Origin: Chitinophagaceae bacterium
GTDB taxonomy: Bacteria > Bacteroidota > Bacteroidia > Chitinophagales > Chitinophagaceae
Direction: 5' to 3'
Assembly: GCA_023957125.1 (NCBI GenBank)
Contig: JAMLHL010000019.1
Location: 28,332 to 92,331 of the forward strand
Length of the DNA stretch: 64,000 nt
The notes under the pieces are model-generated. The model had not been told where the DNA came from and did no database searches. It saw only the letters and a list, made by a program, of their open reading frames with translations. Below are positions 26,643 to 35,429 of this stretch, piece by piece. Position numbers and translations under genes: made by a program. Each line of letters starts with the position of its first letter. Positions within the stretch are counted from its first letter, which is position 1.

Positions 26643-29600
26643 TTAGAAGTCCACGTTTAATTTAAAGCCCAGTGAAGCCGTCCAGGGCATCATACTATAA
26701 TATTCCACTCCCTGAACCCAGACATTGCCATTTTGGCGGAATGCTCTTTCAGGGTCAATGGCGATCCCCGCAGCATTCCATTGAAAGATATTGCTGGCTA
26801 CAAAAGACAGGGAGGCGCCCTGAAGTTTCATGCTCTTTACAAAGCTTCCGGGAAGTCTGTAGGCCAGCGCCAGTTCACGCAGCTTCACATAAGTGGCGCT
26901 ATAGGTATTTCTATCGGGGAAAGGCCGGGTGGAATAACGGTAAGCGGTAAACGGATCCAGCCATTTTGTATCCGGTCCTCCTAAATTTTCAACATAGGTA
27001 ACCTGCCCGTTTACCATGGTTTCATATACACCTGGTTCAAAACTGGCATCCTGCACACGGATATCAGCCTGGGTACCCGTCCAGGGCAAGCCGTTGTACT
27101 CCGCATTTCTGCCCCCTACCCAATGCCCGAGAAATGCCTCGGGATCAGCCTTGATCTGATCGGGCAGGCTCTTACTCTTATCGTACGGTACGCCGGTTAA
27201 TGTTTCCTCCAGTTGCCCGTTATTTCCCAGGAACATCATTGAATTGGAGTAAAAAGAGCCGCCCTGCCGCCAGTCAATATTAGCATATAAGGTAAACGCT
27301 TTATAAGTTAAGGAAGGCTGAATGCCCAGCATGAAATCGTGATTGAAATTACCGATCTTCACCATGTTGTTTACGTCGTTATCCGTTTGGTAACGTCCGG
27401 CATTATCCACGATCGGGTAACCGTAATAGGGAGAAGAAGCATCTTTAACCACCAGCATGGGCAGCATGTACATGTCTCCGATCTGTCCTCCTTCATAGGT
27501 ACGCACTTCCGCTCCGCTGTAGGATACAAACGGGAAGTATTTAATTCCTTCGGCAAGTTTTTTGATAGTGGTACGGTTACGCGAGAAATTGAAATTCATT
27601 TCCCATCTGAAATTCTCGGTGGCTATGGGAACCGTTGTAAGACGGATATCCCAGCCGCGCCCCTCTACCAAACCTGCGTTGATCAGTTTGCTGCTGGCGC
27701 CGGATTCTATCGGCAACCCTATAGACAATACCTGGTTTTTGTTTTGTGTGATATAGTAGGTAGCGTCAATACCGATCCGGTTGTTCAAAAACTGCATTTC
27801 TATCCCCGCTTCATGCGAAGTGGAAATTTCCGGTTTCAGGTTTGCATTTTTTAGCAAGCCGGCCATGTACATCCGTTTGGCAGGTCCCCAGTCTGACGCG
27901 GTGGAAAACGTTTGTATCAGGCTGTACGGGCTAACGTCATTCCCCACCTGCGCGGAGCCTACTCTCAGTTTGGTAAATCCGATCCATTCCGGCATGGTCA
28001 TTATATCGGAAAGGATCAGACTGAGAGAGGCGGAGGGATAAAAGTAGGAGCGGTTGGATCTGGGCAGTGTGCTCGACCAGTCATTGCGGGCGGTGATATC
28101 CAGATACACTAAATTTTTATATCCTACAGACGCCATACCATAAATGCCATACAGTTGCTTAAGCGAGTGGTAGCTGCTATAGGTTACGGTTCCGGGCACG
28201 CCGTTCGAAATGGTATAAAGCCCCGGTACTACCAACTGCCCCGCATTATTGTCAATTGAACGGCTTTTTTGTTCCAGGCGATTAACGCCCGCATAAGTAT
28301 TCAGACTCCAATCGTTGGCTATGGTTTTCTTATAGGTAAGCATTGCATCCATATTGCTTTCTTCCCTGAAGATATCATTGATCTCATATCCTCCTTTTTG
28401 CTGATCGTAATTATCATAGGCGATTTTTGCCTCTCTCCTCTCCTCGTATCCGTCCCGGGTGTACCGGAGCATTAAACCCAGTTCCCGGGTTATATCATAG
28501 TCCAGCTGAATTTTACCTACCGTTCTGTCCCGGTTGAAACCAGTAGGATTTTCATAAGCCACAAACCAGGGATTGTTTTGTTTCAGCTTGTATTTCCGCT
28601 GTGCGATCCCCTCCTGCCCGGGCAGCCAATAGTCTCTCAGGTCATTAATATTTACCTGTGCTCCCTCTTCGTACAAACTTCTGACAGGATCGGTACGGCC
28701 GCCATCAATGATCGGCCGGTTGTTGGAGCCGGATTGGGTGATATTAAAGTTTGCCGACACCCTCAGGCGACCGGTCAGCCTATACATTGTATTTAACGTA
28801 ATAGTGGTGCGTTTCAGATCTGTATTCGGAATAATATCCTTTCCAACAACATTTCCGGCTGACAGATAAAAACTTCCTTTTTCGTAGTTACCGCTTACGC
28901 CGATGTTGTTGGCATTTGTGAGTCCGGTCTGAAAAAAATCTTTAAACCTGTCCGGATAAGATACCAACGGCACGGCTTCTCCGTTGCTGTTCCACTGCAC
29001 CCATTTTTCACCTGCATCAAGCGCCGCGCCCCAGCTTTCATTTTCTCCTTCCTCAAATACGTGAGCACCCGATTTACCGCTACCAAATTTGTTCTGTACC
29101 GGTACGTATTTATATGGCACGTCGAAGGTTAGCGCCGTATTCACCGAAACGCCTAAGCCTTTTTTAGCCCCCCTGCCGGTTTTGGTGGTGATCAGCACCA
29201 CGCCGTTGCCGGCTCTCGACCCGTATAAAGCGGCTGCACTGGGACCTTTTAAAATTGAAATATTTTCTATATCATCAGGGTTCATATCCGAAATGGCATT
29301 TCCCATATCGGCGTTGCCAAACCCGTTATTTAACTGGTTGGCTACGGGCACCCCGTCAATCACAAATAAAGGCTGGTTATCGCTGTTTAAAGAGGTAGCG
29401 CCTCTGATGATCACTTTCACCGATGACCCGGCGCTCCCGGTCATCCGGGATATCTGCACCCCGGCCACCTTTCCTGCCATCGCATTGAGCACGTTGGTCT
29501 GAGGCGTTTCATTAAGTTCCTCACCATTGATATTGCCAACGGAATAGCCCAGGGATCTTTTCTCCCGCTTGATGCCCATGGCGGTTACCACCACCGTGGA

Positions 29601-30293
29601 TAAATCATGTGTCTCAGAGGCTAAGGTAACATCCAGCCTGGAACGACCTGCCAATGCTATCTCCTGGGTTTTGTACCCTACCATACTGAACACTATAACC
29701 GCGTTATCATCACTTACCGTTAAAGAAAAAGTTCCATCGGCTCTCGTTACCGTACCGTTGTTCGTGTTTTTTTCTACCACGCTCACCGTGGCTACCGGAG
29801 CGCCGTCGTTGTCGGTTACCTTTCCCGATACGCTGAACCTTTGCTGACCGGCTTCAACAACATCCGCTTCAACAAAATGATCATTACCGGCTTCGCTGTG
29901 GCGTACCGAAACGATGATCGTTTTGTTTTTCACCTGGTACATCAGGTCGGTTCCCGACAACAAAAGGTCGAGGGTTTTGGCCAGGGTTCGCACTCGCTTC
30001 GGGATCTTCAATTCCTTTGTAAACGTTACCTGCGACTCTACATAGGCAAATTTGTAACTCGTTTGCCGTTCAATCTGTAAAAAAGCATTCCTGAGGGAAT
30101 GCCCGTTCAGCCCCACAGACACCTTCATTTCATCCAGATCCTGGGCATGTGCGCTGCGGGCTACCAGCAGTTGTGTACCCATTACCATTAAAAAAAATAC
30201 CAGGCAGCTTAGTTTCATAATAAAAGCCCATTTTCGTAAAATAATTGCCGGATCGGGGATCGCGGAATATCCCCCGGAGGTAGGAATTTTCAT
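26643..30293 (-). CDS. SusC/RagA family TonB-dependent transporter with STN signalling domain
   Basis: The reading frame is open to an upstream ATG at 30368, but the ATG at 30293 (MKIPTSGGYS) is preferred and gives 1216 residues. After a hydrophobic export segment (about 22-50) comes an STN domain (about 57-125, with AFLQIERQTSYKFAYVES). A carboxypeptidase-D-like domain, the SusC plug (VVVTAMGIKREKRSLGYSVGNI, VIDGVPVANQ) and the barrel follow. The STN domain contacts a FecR anti-sigma protein, and the next two genes upstream are fecR and an ECF sigma factor, so this is a trans-envelope signalling transporter. Confidence 0.93.
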   Translation of the reverse strand: MKIPTSGGYSAIPDPAIILRKWAFIMKLSCLVFFLMVMGTQLLVARSAHAQDLDEMKVSVGLNGHSLRNAFLQIERQTSYKFAYVESQVTFTKELKIPKRVRTLAKTLDLLLSGTDLMYQVKNKTIIVSVRHSEAGNDHFVEADVVEAGQQRFSVSGKVTDNDGAPVATVSVVEKNTNNGTVTRADGTFSLTVSDDNAVIVFSMVGYKTQEIALAGRSRLDVTLASETHDLSTVVVTAMGIKREKRSLGYSVGNINGEELNETPQTNVLNAMAGKVAGVQISRMTGSAGSSVKVIIRGATSLNSDNQPLFVIDGVPVANQLNNGFGNADMGNAISDMNPDDIENISILKGPSAAALYGSRAGNGVVLITTKTGRGAKKGLGVSVNTALTFDVPYKYVPVQNKFGSGKSGAHVFEEGENESWGAALDAGEKWVQWNSNGEAVPLVSYPDRFKDFFQTGLTNANNIGVSGNYEKGSFYLSAGNVVGKDIIPNTDLKRTTITLNTMYRLTGRLRVSANFNITQSGSNNRPIIDGGRTDPVRSLYEEGAQVNINDLRDYWLPGQEGIAQRKYKLKQNNPWFVAYENPTGFNRDRTVGKIQLDYDITRELGLMLRYTRDGYEERREAKIAYDNYDQQKGGYEINDIFREESNMDAMLTYKKTIANDWSLNTYAGVNRLEQKSRSIDNNAGQLVVPGLYTISNGVPGTVTYSSYHSLKQLYGIYGMASVGYKNLVYLDITARNDWSSTLPRSNRSYFYPSASLSLILSDIMTMPEWIGFTKLRVGSAQVGNDVSPYSLIQTFSTASDWGPAKRMYMAGLLKNANLKPEISTSHEAGIEMQFLNNRIGIDATYYITQNKNQVLSIGLPIESGASSKLINAGLVEGRGWDIRLTTVPIATENFRWEMNFNFSRNRTTIKKLAEGIKYFPFVSYSGAEVRTYEGGQIGDMYMLPMLVVKDASSPYYGYPIVDNAGRYQTDNDVNNMVKIGNFNHDFMLGIQPSLTYKAFTLYANIDWRQGGSFYSNSMMFLGNNGQLEETLTGVPYDKSKSLPDQIKADPEAFLGHWVGGRNAEYNGLPWTGTQADIRVQDASFEPGVYETMVNGQVTYVENLGGPDTKWLDPFTAYRYSTRPFPDRNTYSATYVKLRELALAYRLPGSFVKSMKLQGASLSFVASNIFQWNAAGIAIDPERAFRQNGNVWVQGVEYYSMMPWTASLGFKLNVDF

Positions 30294-30404
30294 ACCTTTA
30301 CTTTGGTTTTTAAATGTTACAGAATATTTAAAACTATGGCTGCTCCGACTTCCACTCAGAGCGGCCAATTTTTTTTATTTATAAGCTGGCATTTTTATTA
30401 CCAC

Positions 30405-31448
30405 TTATTCACAACCTTCACCCAGGATCCATATCGTGTTGTCTCCTTGCCCTTTTTCCCAACTTGCATGAATAAGCGTACAAATTACTTCCAAAGACTG
30501 CTCAAGACTTTCGTTTGAAAAATCCGCTGTAAACCTGCATTGCCTTAATTCCTCATGTTGAAAATGAAAGGATACGTTGAAACGGTTACTCAAAGCGATT
30601 GCAACTTCCTCCAAGGCAGCATTGTTAAACATCATGTTACCGGCGTTCCATTCCAATACCTTTTCTACATCTACCCTGCTGTACTGCGTGGCGCTGGAGT
30701 GCTTATCCACAATCAATTGATCCCCGGCGGACAACACCCCCAGCGTTTTCATAGTGCTGTCTGACTGTACCTGCACCTTTCCCCTGGTAACCGTTACCGC
30801 CACGGCTGCATCTCCCGGATAGGCCCTGATATTGAACGCCGTGCCCAAAACCCGGGTTACCAGTTTCCCGGTGTGAACAAAAAAAGGTTTTTGAGCATCG
30901 TGCATTACATCAAAAAACGCTTCACCTGTTAAATACACGTTCCTGGACGACTGATTAAAACCGGAGGAATAATCCAGCTTACTGTTTTCATTAAGCGTCA
31001 CCCGGGTTCCATCGGGAAGGAGTATCGTTTGGCGACCGCTTTTATAAACAGGGGTTGCTGAAGCCACAACAGTTTCGGGTTGATCCGTCAACTCAGGCTT
31101 GTTGTTTGAAAGCCACCACAGGGAAACCGCAACCCCCATTATCAGCGAAGCCGCTATGCCCCAATATATTTGTTGTTTTCGCCTTACAGACTGTACCCTC
31201 CGGGTATAATCCACTTCCCCTGCGTCAATTTTCTGTTGCAACACCTGGTAGGCCTTATTCCAGTCAACCTCCGTACCCGGCCCGGCGATTCCCGTATCAT
31301 TCCAATGATCTTTTAAATCGAGCTGCACCAGGTCATTGTCTGAAAGCTCTCCCATTAGCCGCCAGAACTCCTCCAGTTCGGCCCTGGTAGCCGTATTGTG
31401 GATGTATTTATGAAGCAGCCATTGCAACCGGATGGGGTTGGAAGACAT
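30405..31448 (-). CDS. fecR: FecR-family anti-sigma factor
   Basis: An alternative ATG lies 33 bp upstream (31481). The one at 31448 (MSSNPIRLQWLLHKY) matches typical FecR starts and gives 347 residues. A cytoplasmic helical part binds the sigma factor, a single membrane helix follows (about residues 98-117, WGIAASLIMGVAVSLWWL), and then a periplasmic FecR domain (about 145-240, LPDGTRVTLNENSKLDYSSGF) and a C-terminal DUF4974/STN-like domain (about 265-340). It holds the ECF sigma factor inactive until the SusC STN domain signals substrate. It lies between the sigma and SusC genes in the usual order. Confidence 0.93.
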   Translation of the reverse strand: MSSNPIRLQWLLHKYIHNTATRAELEEFWRLMGELSDNDLVQLDLKDHWNDTGIAGPGTEVDWNKAYQVLQQKIDAGEVDYTRRVQSVRRKQQIYWGIAASLIMGVAVSLWWLSNNKPELTDQPETVVASATPVYKSGRQTILLPDGTRVTLNENSKLDYSSGFNQSSRNVYLTGEAFFDVMHDAQKPFFVHTGKLVTRVLGTAFNIRAYPGDAAVAVTVTRGKVQVQSDSTMKTLGVLSAGDQLIVDKHSSATQYSRVDVEKVLEWNAGNMMFNNAALEEVAIALSNRFNVSFHFQHEELRQCRFTADFSNESLEQSLEVICTLIHASWEKGQGDNTIWILGEGCE

Positions 31449-31538
31449 AATAACTATAAGATTTGTTATTGATGACGACAAGAAAAAGAGAGAGTACTAA
31501 CCCAAAGAAATTTTTTTTCAAAAATGTGTCGTACCACA

Positions 31539-32126
31539 TTATATCTGAGATTCCAGTAAACAGGTAAGCGCTACAATACCATGTACATTGTTTTTATGTA
31601 AGAACAAACGAACAGAGCGGATAGCTTCGGCCATAGAATTGCGAACAGTATTCCGGGAAAGATGGAGTTGCTGCGCAATTTCATCATAAGACATCCCTTC
31701 TACCCTGCTTAGCGTAAATATTTTACGGCGGCGTGGCGACAACTGCAGGATAGCCCGTTCAATAATTTCCCGGCATTCCTGCTCCAGTACCTTAAAATCT
31801 GCTTCTTTTTCTTTGACCGATGCCATTTCATGCCTCACTAATCTTTGAAGGGTGGAGTTGCGGGCGGCTATACGTAAGAAATCCAAGGCCTTATTGTACG
31901 CCACCTTATGCAAAAACGCGTCCATGTTTTGTACCTCGGCTATCCAATCCCGTCCCATCCATATTTTCATAAACACATCTATTACTATCTCTTCGGCTAT
32001 CTCCCTGGATTTTACAATTGAAAACAGGTAGTTGTAAAGTTTAACCCTGTGTTTTTCAAAAAACATTTTAAACGCCTGCTCATTGCCGGCGGCGATCTCT
32101 GTTTGCAGTTCGGCATTGGTATCCAT
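31539..32126 (-). CDS. ECF-type RNA polymerase sigma-70 factor
   Basis: The 195-residue protein has a sigma region 2 (about 10-75, with FMKIWMGRDWIAEVQNMDAFLHKVAYNKALDFLR). Region 4 follows (about 125-180, with LSPRRRKIFTLSRVEGMSYDEIAQQLHLSRNTVRNSMAEA, a helix-turn-helix that reads the -35-type element). It belongs to the Bacteroidota ECF group paired with FecR and SusC. It is the first gene of the sigma-FecR-SusC-SusD set and probably directs transcription of the SusCD genes when its anti-sigma partner is relieved. Confidence 0.94.
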   Translation of the reverse strand: MDTNAELQTEIAAGNEQAFKMFFEKHRVKLYNYLFSIVKSREIAEEIVIDVFMKIWMGRDWIAEVQNMDAFLHKVAYNKALDFLRIAARNSTLQRLVRHEMASVKEKEADFKVLEQECREIIERAILQLSPRRRKIFTLSRVEGMSYDEIAQQLHLSRNTVRNSMAEAIRSVRLFLHKNNVHGIVALTCLLESQI

Positions 32127-32213
32127 ATCCTATACTTTGCCTGTATTAAATACTTTGTAAACTATGAAATTAATCAAAACCGGTCATTCAGGGAAAACAA
32201 ATTCCACACATTT

Positions 32214-32500
32214 TTATCTTTTAAACAAAGTATCCACCCCGGGCATTCCCTGCGCTAACCGCCGGATCTTGAGAATGGTAACCGGGGGTATAAACCGCTG
32301 GTTATTTTCCGGCTGCCGGTAAATTTTCATTACCGTTTCCCAACCTTCCACCACTTTACCGAAAGCCGCATAGCCCAGTCCATCCGCATTATTTTTGCCT
32401 CCATAGTCAAAGCCCGGCTCATCTTCCACACAAATAAAAAACTCGGGGGTAGCAGTACCGGGTTCATTTCTTGCCATTGAAATGACACCCTTTCTAAATA
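32214..32500 (-). pseudogene. Truncated cyclophilin-type peptidyl-prolyl isomerase remnant
   Basis: The minus strand encodes RKGVISMARNEPGTATPEFFICVEDEPGFDYGG and GLGYAAFGKVVEGWETVMKI, the C-terminal half of a cyclophilin-type isomerase. An ATG at 32477 opens an 87-residue frame, but it starts in the middle of the conserved core. The same frame continues upstream through RKGVIS and then turns into unrelated text near 32500, so the N-terminal half with the active-site Arg is gone. The DUF2905 gene begins at 32764 and occupies the upstream space. The gene appears to be 5'-truncated and probably non-functional. Confidence 0.7.
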
Positions 32501-32542
32501 TATACTTTTTGAGATACGGGAATGGACCAGGGAAAACCTGCC

Positions 32543-32764
32543 TTATAATTTACGGAACAGCCATAGCAAAAACGAAACCAGGATACTGAGCAGGATCATG
32601 GTAGTGATGGGAAAATAAAACCGGAAATTTTCCTTTTCAATACGGATATCGCCCGGCAGCCGGCCTATCCAGTGCAGCTTGTTGTGAAAAAAATAGATCA
32701 CCACCCCGGAAAGAACAACCAGCACTCCGGCTATGATCAAATATTTACCCGTATCTGCGTTCAT
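32543..32764 (-). CDS. DUF2905 family small membrane protein
   Basis: The 73-residue protein has two hydrophobic helices (about 8-27 and 51-70) separated by the conserved loop HWIGRLPGDIRIEKENFRFYFPI, the DUF2905 signature. The function of this widespread family is unknown. It lies 18 bp downstream of the SAM hydroxide adenosyltransferase gene and is probably cotranscribed with it. Confidence 0.85.
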   Translation of the reverse strand: MNADTGKYLIIAGVLVVLSGVVIYFFHNKLHWIGRLPGDIRIEKENFRFYFPITTMILLSILVSFLLWLFRKL

Positions 32765-32782
32765 ATCTCCACGTTAAAAACT

Positions 32783-33601
32783 TTATTCAAAAAAAATCCG
32801 AATGGTTTGATAAAACAGGCGGTTTTGGATATGGGGCGACTGTTTCTCCGAATATCCCTGCAAACCCAAAAGTCCGGCCGCATTGCCCTTATTGATGGCT
32901 ATTTCGAGGTAGCCTGCCGAATTAAAAAGCGCTAACTTCTCCCCTTCCGGCACATCGGCATAGGTATCGCTGATCCTGTCTATCACTTCATCCCGCTTAA
33001 AGGCAATGGTAAAACGCCTGCCTTTCCGGCATTCTTCAAAATCTTTACGGGTAATATTGATCACCACGTTCTCAAAATGGTCAATGAAGATGATCTGTCC
33101 CTCCATCCAGTTTTCCCCTGAAAGAGGGCGAAGCGGGTTCTTTTCCAGTATTTCTATATCCGGGTTACCGATGGTGTGGATACCTTGTCCGCCGGCTACA
33201 GCCCGGATGGCCTTGCCAAAAACGGCAGCTACCTGCAGCGCGTTTTTCGCAACGCGCTTGTCCATAGGCAGCCCGATCACCACTTCGGGCTTCTCCTCTA
33301 TGATCATGGTGAGCAAACCGTTATCAGCGCATAAAATATACTGCCGGTTATGAAAAGCCAGCAACAGATGCTCGTGCTGGTTTTCGAAAAGATTTACCAA
33401 CACAATATGGAAAGAAAAGTCGGGGAAATTTTTAATAGCGTTCCGGCATACATAGGCGGATTGGGGATAATTAAACGGGGTGAGATTGTGACTGATATCC
33501 GTGAGGATACCACCGGGAACCAGTTGTTGCAGCAGCCCTTTGACAGCTCCCGTGAGGTAATCTTTTTGTCCTATGTCTGATGTCAGCGTAATAAAGGGCA
33601 T
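32783..33601 (-). CDS. SAM hydroxide adenosyltransferase family protein (DUF62)
   Basis: The 272-residue protein matches the fluorinase/chlorinase-related family. It begins with ITLTSDIGQKDYLTGAVKG (Asp8 and neighbouring ligands of the SAM site), continues with DISHNLTPFN, and has the interdomain segment CADNGLLTMI. Ordinary bacterial members hydrolyse S-adenosylmethionine to adenosine and methionine using hydroxide, while halogenases carry extra loop features not recognised here. The ATG at 33601 is directly followed by the conserved N-terminus, which supports the start. Confidence 0.85.
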   Translation of the reverse strand: MPFITLTSDIGQKDYLTGAVKGLLQQLVPGGILTDISHNLTPFNYPQSAYVCRNAIKNFPDFSFHIVLVNLFENQHEHLLLAFHNRQYILCADNGLLTMIIEEKPEVVIGLPMDKRVAKNALQVAAVFGKAIRAVAGGQGIHTIGNPDIEILEKNPLRPLSGENWMEGQIIFIDHFENVVINITRKDFEECRKGRRFTIAFKRDEVIDRISDTYADVPEGEKLALFNSAGYLEIAINKGNAAGLLGLQGYSEKQSPHIQNRLFYQTIRIFFE

Positions 33602-33714
33602 GTGCAGCTATGAACAGAAGTACAACACTAATCCTGCAAAAGTAAGCTACTGCTGCCGTAAAAAAGAGAAAGAAAAATTTATAGGGTTTATTAAAGATTG
33701 CTGATTTTTTTAAG

Positions 33715-33745
33715 TTTGGCAGTATGGGTTTTTCCCTTATTTTTG
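33715..33745 (+). promoter_or_regulatory. Bacteroidota-type promoter for tRNA-Lys
   Basis: A -33 TTTG at 33715-33718 and a -7 TATTTTTG at 33738-33745 (consensus TAnnTTTG) are separated by 19 bp, the usual spacing for the primary sigma factor of this phylum. The expected transcript start is near 33750, about 85 bases before the tRNA. Confidence 0.7.
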
Positions 33746-33833
33746 CACTCCCAAAATTTGAATGATTTGAAAATCATATATTAAATGGTTTAAAAATCCA
33801 GTGTATAGATCATTTAAATTTAAGGAAACAAAT

Positions 33834-33906
33834 GATTCCGTAGCTCAGTTGGTAGAGCATAACACTTTTAATGTTAGGGCCCTGGGTTCGAGTCCCAGCG
33901 GGATCA
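33834..33906 (+). tRNA. tRNA-Lys(UUU)
   Basis: A 73-base cloverleaf is readable. The acceptor stem is GATTCCG/CGGGATC with one T-G pair and discriminator A. The D arm is GCTC/GAGC, the anticodon stem TAACA/TGTTA with loop CTTTTAA (anticodon TTT), and the T arm CTGGG-TTCGAGT-CCCAG. CCA is not encoded. It is the last host gene before the defence island. Confidence 0.97.
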
Positions 33907-33911
33907 CGGAA

Positions 33912-33938
33912 AGGGATGCTAATTGAGCATCCCTTTTT
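33912..33938 (+). terminator. Rho-independent terminator after tRNA-Lys
   Basis: The 9-bp stem AGGGATGCT (33912-33920) pairs with AGCATCCCT (33926-33934) across a 5-base loop, and the sequence then runs into TTTTT. It begins 6 bases after the tRNA and separates it from the island transcript. Confidence 0.85.
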
Positions 33939-34078
33939 CATTTATAAGTGTCCCACAGCTTACAAAATCCTTCATTTTTACTCCAAATATCTCCATCAGT
34001 TGATGTTACTGCTATACAACCTTTCCGTAATCATACTTTTGTAAATGTGAGAACACCTTTAGCTATTGAGGTGAATTT

Positions 34079-34093
34079 TGAGAAAATTTCTCA
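34079..34093. promoter_or_regulatory. Palindromic operator copy 1
   Basis: TGAGAAA and TTTCTCA flank a central A, a perfect inverted repeat with 7-bp arms. Its right arm contains TTTC (34087-34090), which is placed like a -33 element 20 bp before the -7 element at 34111. The same palindrome recurs 38 bp downstream. Confidence 0.6.
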
Positions 34094-34110
34094 TTTTAAA
34101 TAGTATATCG

Positions 34111-34118
34111 TATTTTTG
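34111..34118 (+). promoter_or_regulatory. Candidate -7 element of the defence-island promoter
   Basis: TATTTTTG fits TAnnTTTG exactly and lies 16 bp before the ATG at 34134. The matching upstream element is only a weak TTTC inside palindrome 1. A second TAnnTTTG match, TACTTTTG, lies at 34034-34041. Confidence 0.5.
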
Positions 34119-34134
34119 AGAAAATTTCTCAAAA
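34114..34134. promoter_or_regulatory. Palindromic operator copy 2, overlapping the first island start codon
   Basis: Arms TTTTGAGAAA (34114-34123) and TTTCTCAAAA (34125-34134) are perfect inverses around one central A, so they contain the same 15-bp core as copy 1. The centre-to-centre distance is 38 bp. This copy covers the -7 element, the expected transcript start and the A of the start codon, a position that would block initiation. No regulator gene lies directly beside it. Confidence 0.6.
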
Positions 34135-35429
34135 TGTTGATTGAATTTTCAGTGGCTAATTACTTGTCATTCAAGGATAAAACAACTTTAAGCCTCCTTT
34201 CCGCATCAATTAAAGAGCATAAAGATGCCAATATTTTCTCTACCGAAAAATATGACCTGTTGAAAGGTTCAGTGCTCTATGGCGCCAATGCAAGTGGGAA
34301 AAGCAACTTTATTAAAGCTATGTCCACTATGCGAAGGCTTATTCTCTTTTCTTTTGAGAAATCATCTACCGAAGAGCTAGGGATTACGCCATTTCTATTA
34401 AATACCGAGACTGAAAATGCCCCTTCTTTTTTTGAAGTAGTTTTTCTTATTGACAATGTCCGTTATCGCTATGGGTTTGAAGTGGACGATACGGCTGTAC
34501 ATGCTGAATGGTTATACGAAGCACCCCGGCAAGCAGAAAAGCCATTATTCATCCGTGAAAAAGACGGGATTGAAGTGATGGAAAAATCTTTCCCGGAAGC
34601 AAAAGACCTGGAGGAAAGAACAAGAGATAACGCTCTCTTTCTTGCAGTTATTGACCAGTTCAACGGGAAAACAGCAAAGAAGATCATGCAATGGTTTAGC
34701 AATTTTATTACAGTATCAGGACTAAGTCATGAAGGTTATAAAGCTGTGACTTTCGGGTTGCTGGAGGATAAAGATACCCGTTCTCTTCTACTTGACTTTT
34801 ATAAGAAGCTGGATTTAGGCTTTGATGATATTACAACGGATAAAAAGCCGTTTGACCCAAAAGAATTGCCTGAAGATATCCCGGAAAGCCTGGTGAAACA
34901 GCTTATTACAGACCTTCAGGATTCTTTCCGCATTGATATCAGAACCATTCACAAGAAATATGATGCTAAAAACAAGGTAGCCGGGAAGGTCGAATTTGAT
35001 ATGCGAAGCCAGGAATCTTCCGGTACCAATAAGCTATTCAATATCTCAGGGCCTGTATTCGATGTATTGAATGACGGTGGCGTATTAGTTATTGATGAGT
35101 TGGATGCCAGCCTGCATCCTTTACTGACACTTGCTATTACTAAGTTATTTAATTCAGCAGAATTCAATCAAAAAAATGCCCAACTGATTTTTGCTACGCA
35201 TGATACCAATCTTTTGAATTATGGAAACTATCGCAGGGATCAGATCTACTTTGTAGAAAAGAATAAATACGGTGCATCCGAAATGTACTCACTGGTTGAA
35301 TACAAAGAAGAAGGGAAAACCATTCGTAAAGACCGTTCTTTTGAGAAAGACTATATCGAGGGCCGTTATGGCGCTATTCCTTTCATTGGAAATCTTTCAA
35401 ATGTTGTAAAGGAATGGCAAGAAAGATAA
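34134..35429 (+). CDS. ABC-type AAA ATPase of an RloA/AbiLi-like pair
   Basis: The start at 34134 (MLIEFSVANYLSFKD) is chosen because ATPases of this type begin with exactly such a strand; an in-frame TTG at 34116 lies inside the operator. The 431-residue protein has Walker A GANASGKSN (50-58), an ABC-like signature QESSGTNKLFN, Walker B VLVIDELDASLHP and a FATHDTNLL switch His. Such ATPases act as sensors for a partner effector in RloAB, AbiL, PARIS or OLD-like defence systems. The C-terminal IEGRYGAIPFIGNL is shared by RloA-type proteins. It overlaps the next gene by 16 bp, so the pair is translationally coupled. Confidence 0.85.
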   Translation: MLIEFSVANYLSFKDKTTLSLLSASIKEHKDANIFSTEKYDLLKGSVLYGANASGKSNFIKAMSTMRRLILFSFEKSSTEELGITPFLLNTETENAPSFFEVVFLIDNVRYRYGFEVDDTAVHAEWLYEAPRQAEKPLFIREKDGIEVMEKSFPEAKDLEERTRDNALFLAVIDQFNGKTAKKIMQWFSNFITVSGLSHEGYKAVTFGLLEDKDTRSLLLDFYKKLDLGFDDITTDKKPFDPKELPEDIPESLVKQLITDLQDSFRIDIRTIHKKYDAKNKVAGKVEFDMRSQESSGTNKLFNISGPVFDVLNDGGVLVIDELDASLHPLLTLAITKLFNSAEFNQKNAQLIFATHDTNLLNYGNYRRDQIYFVEKNKYGASEMYSLVEYKEEGKTIRKDRSFEKDYIEGRYGAIPFIGNLSNVVKEWQER

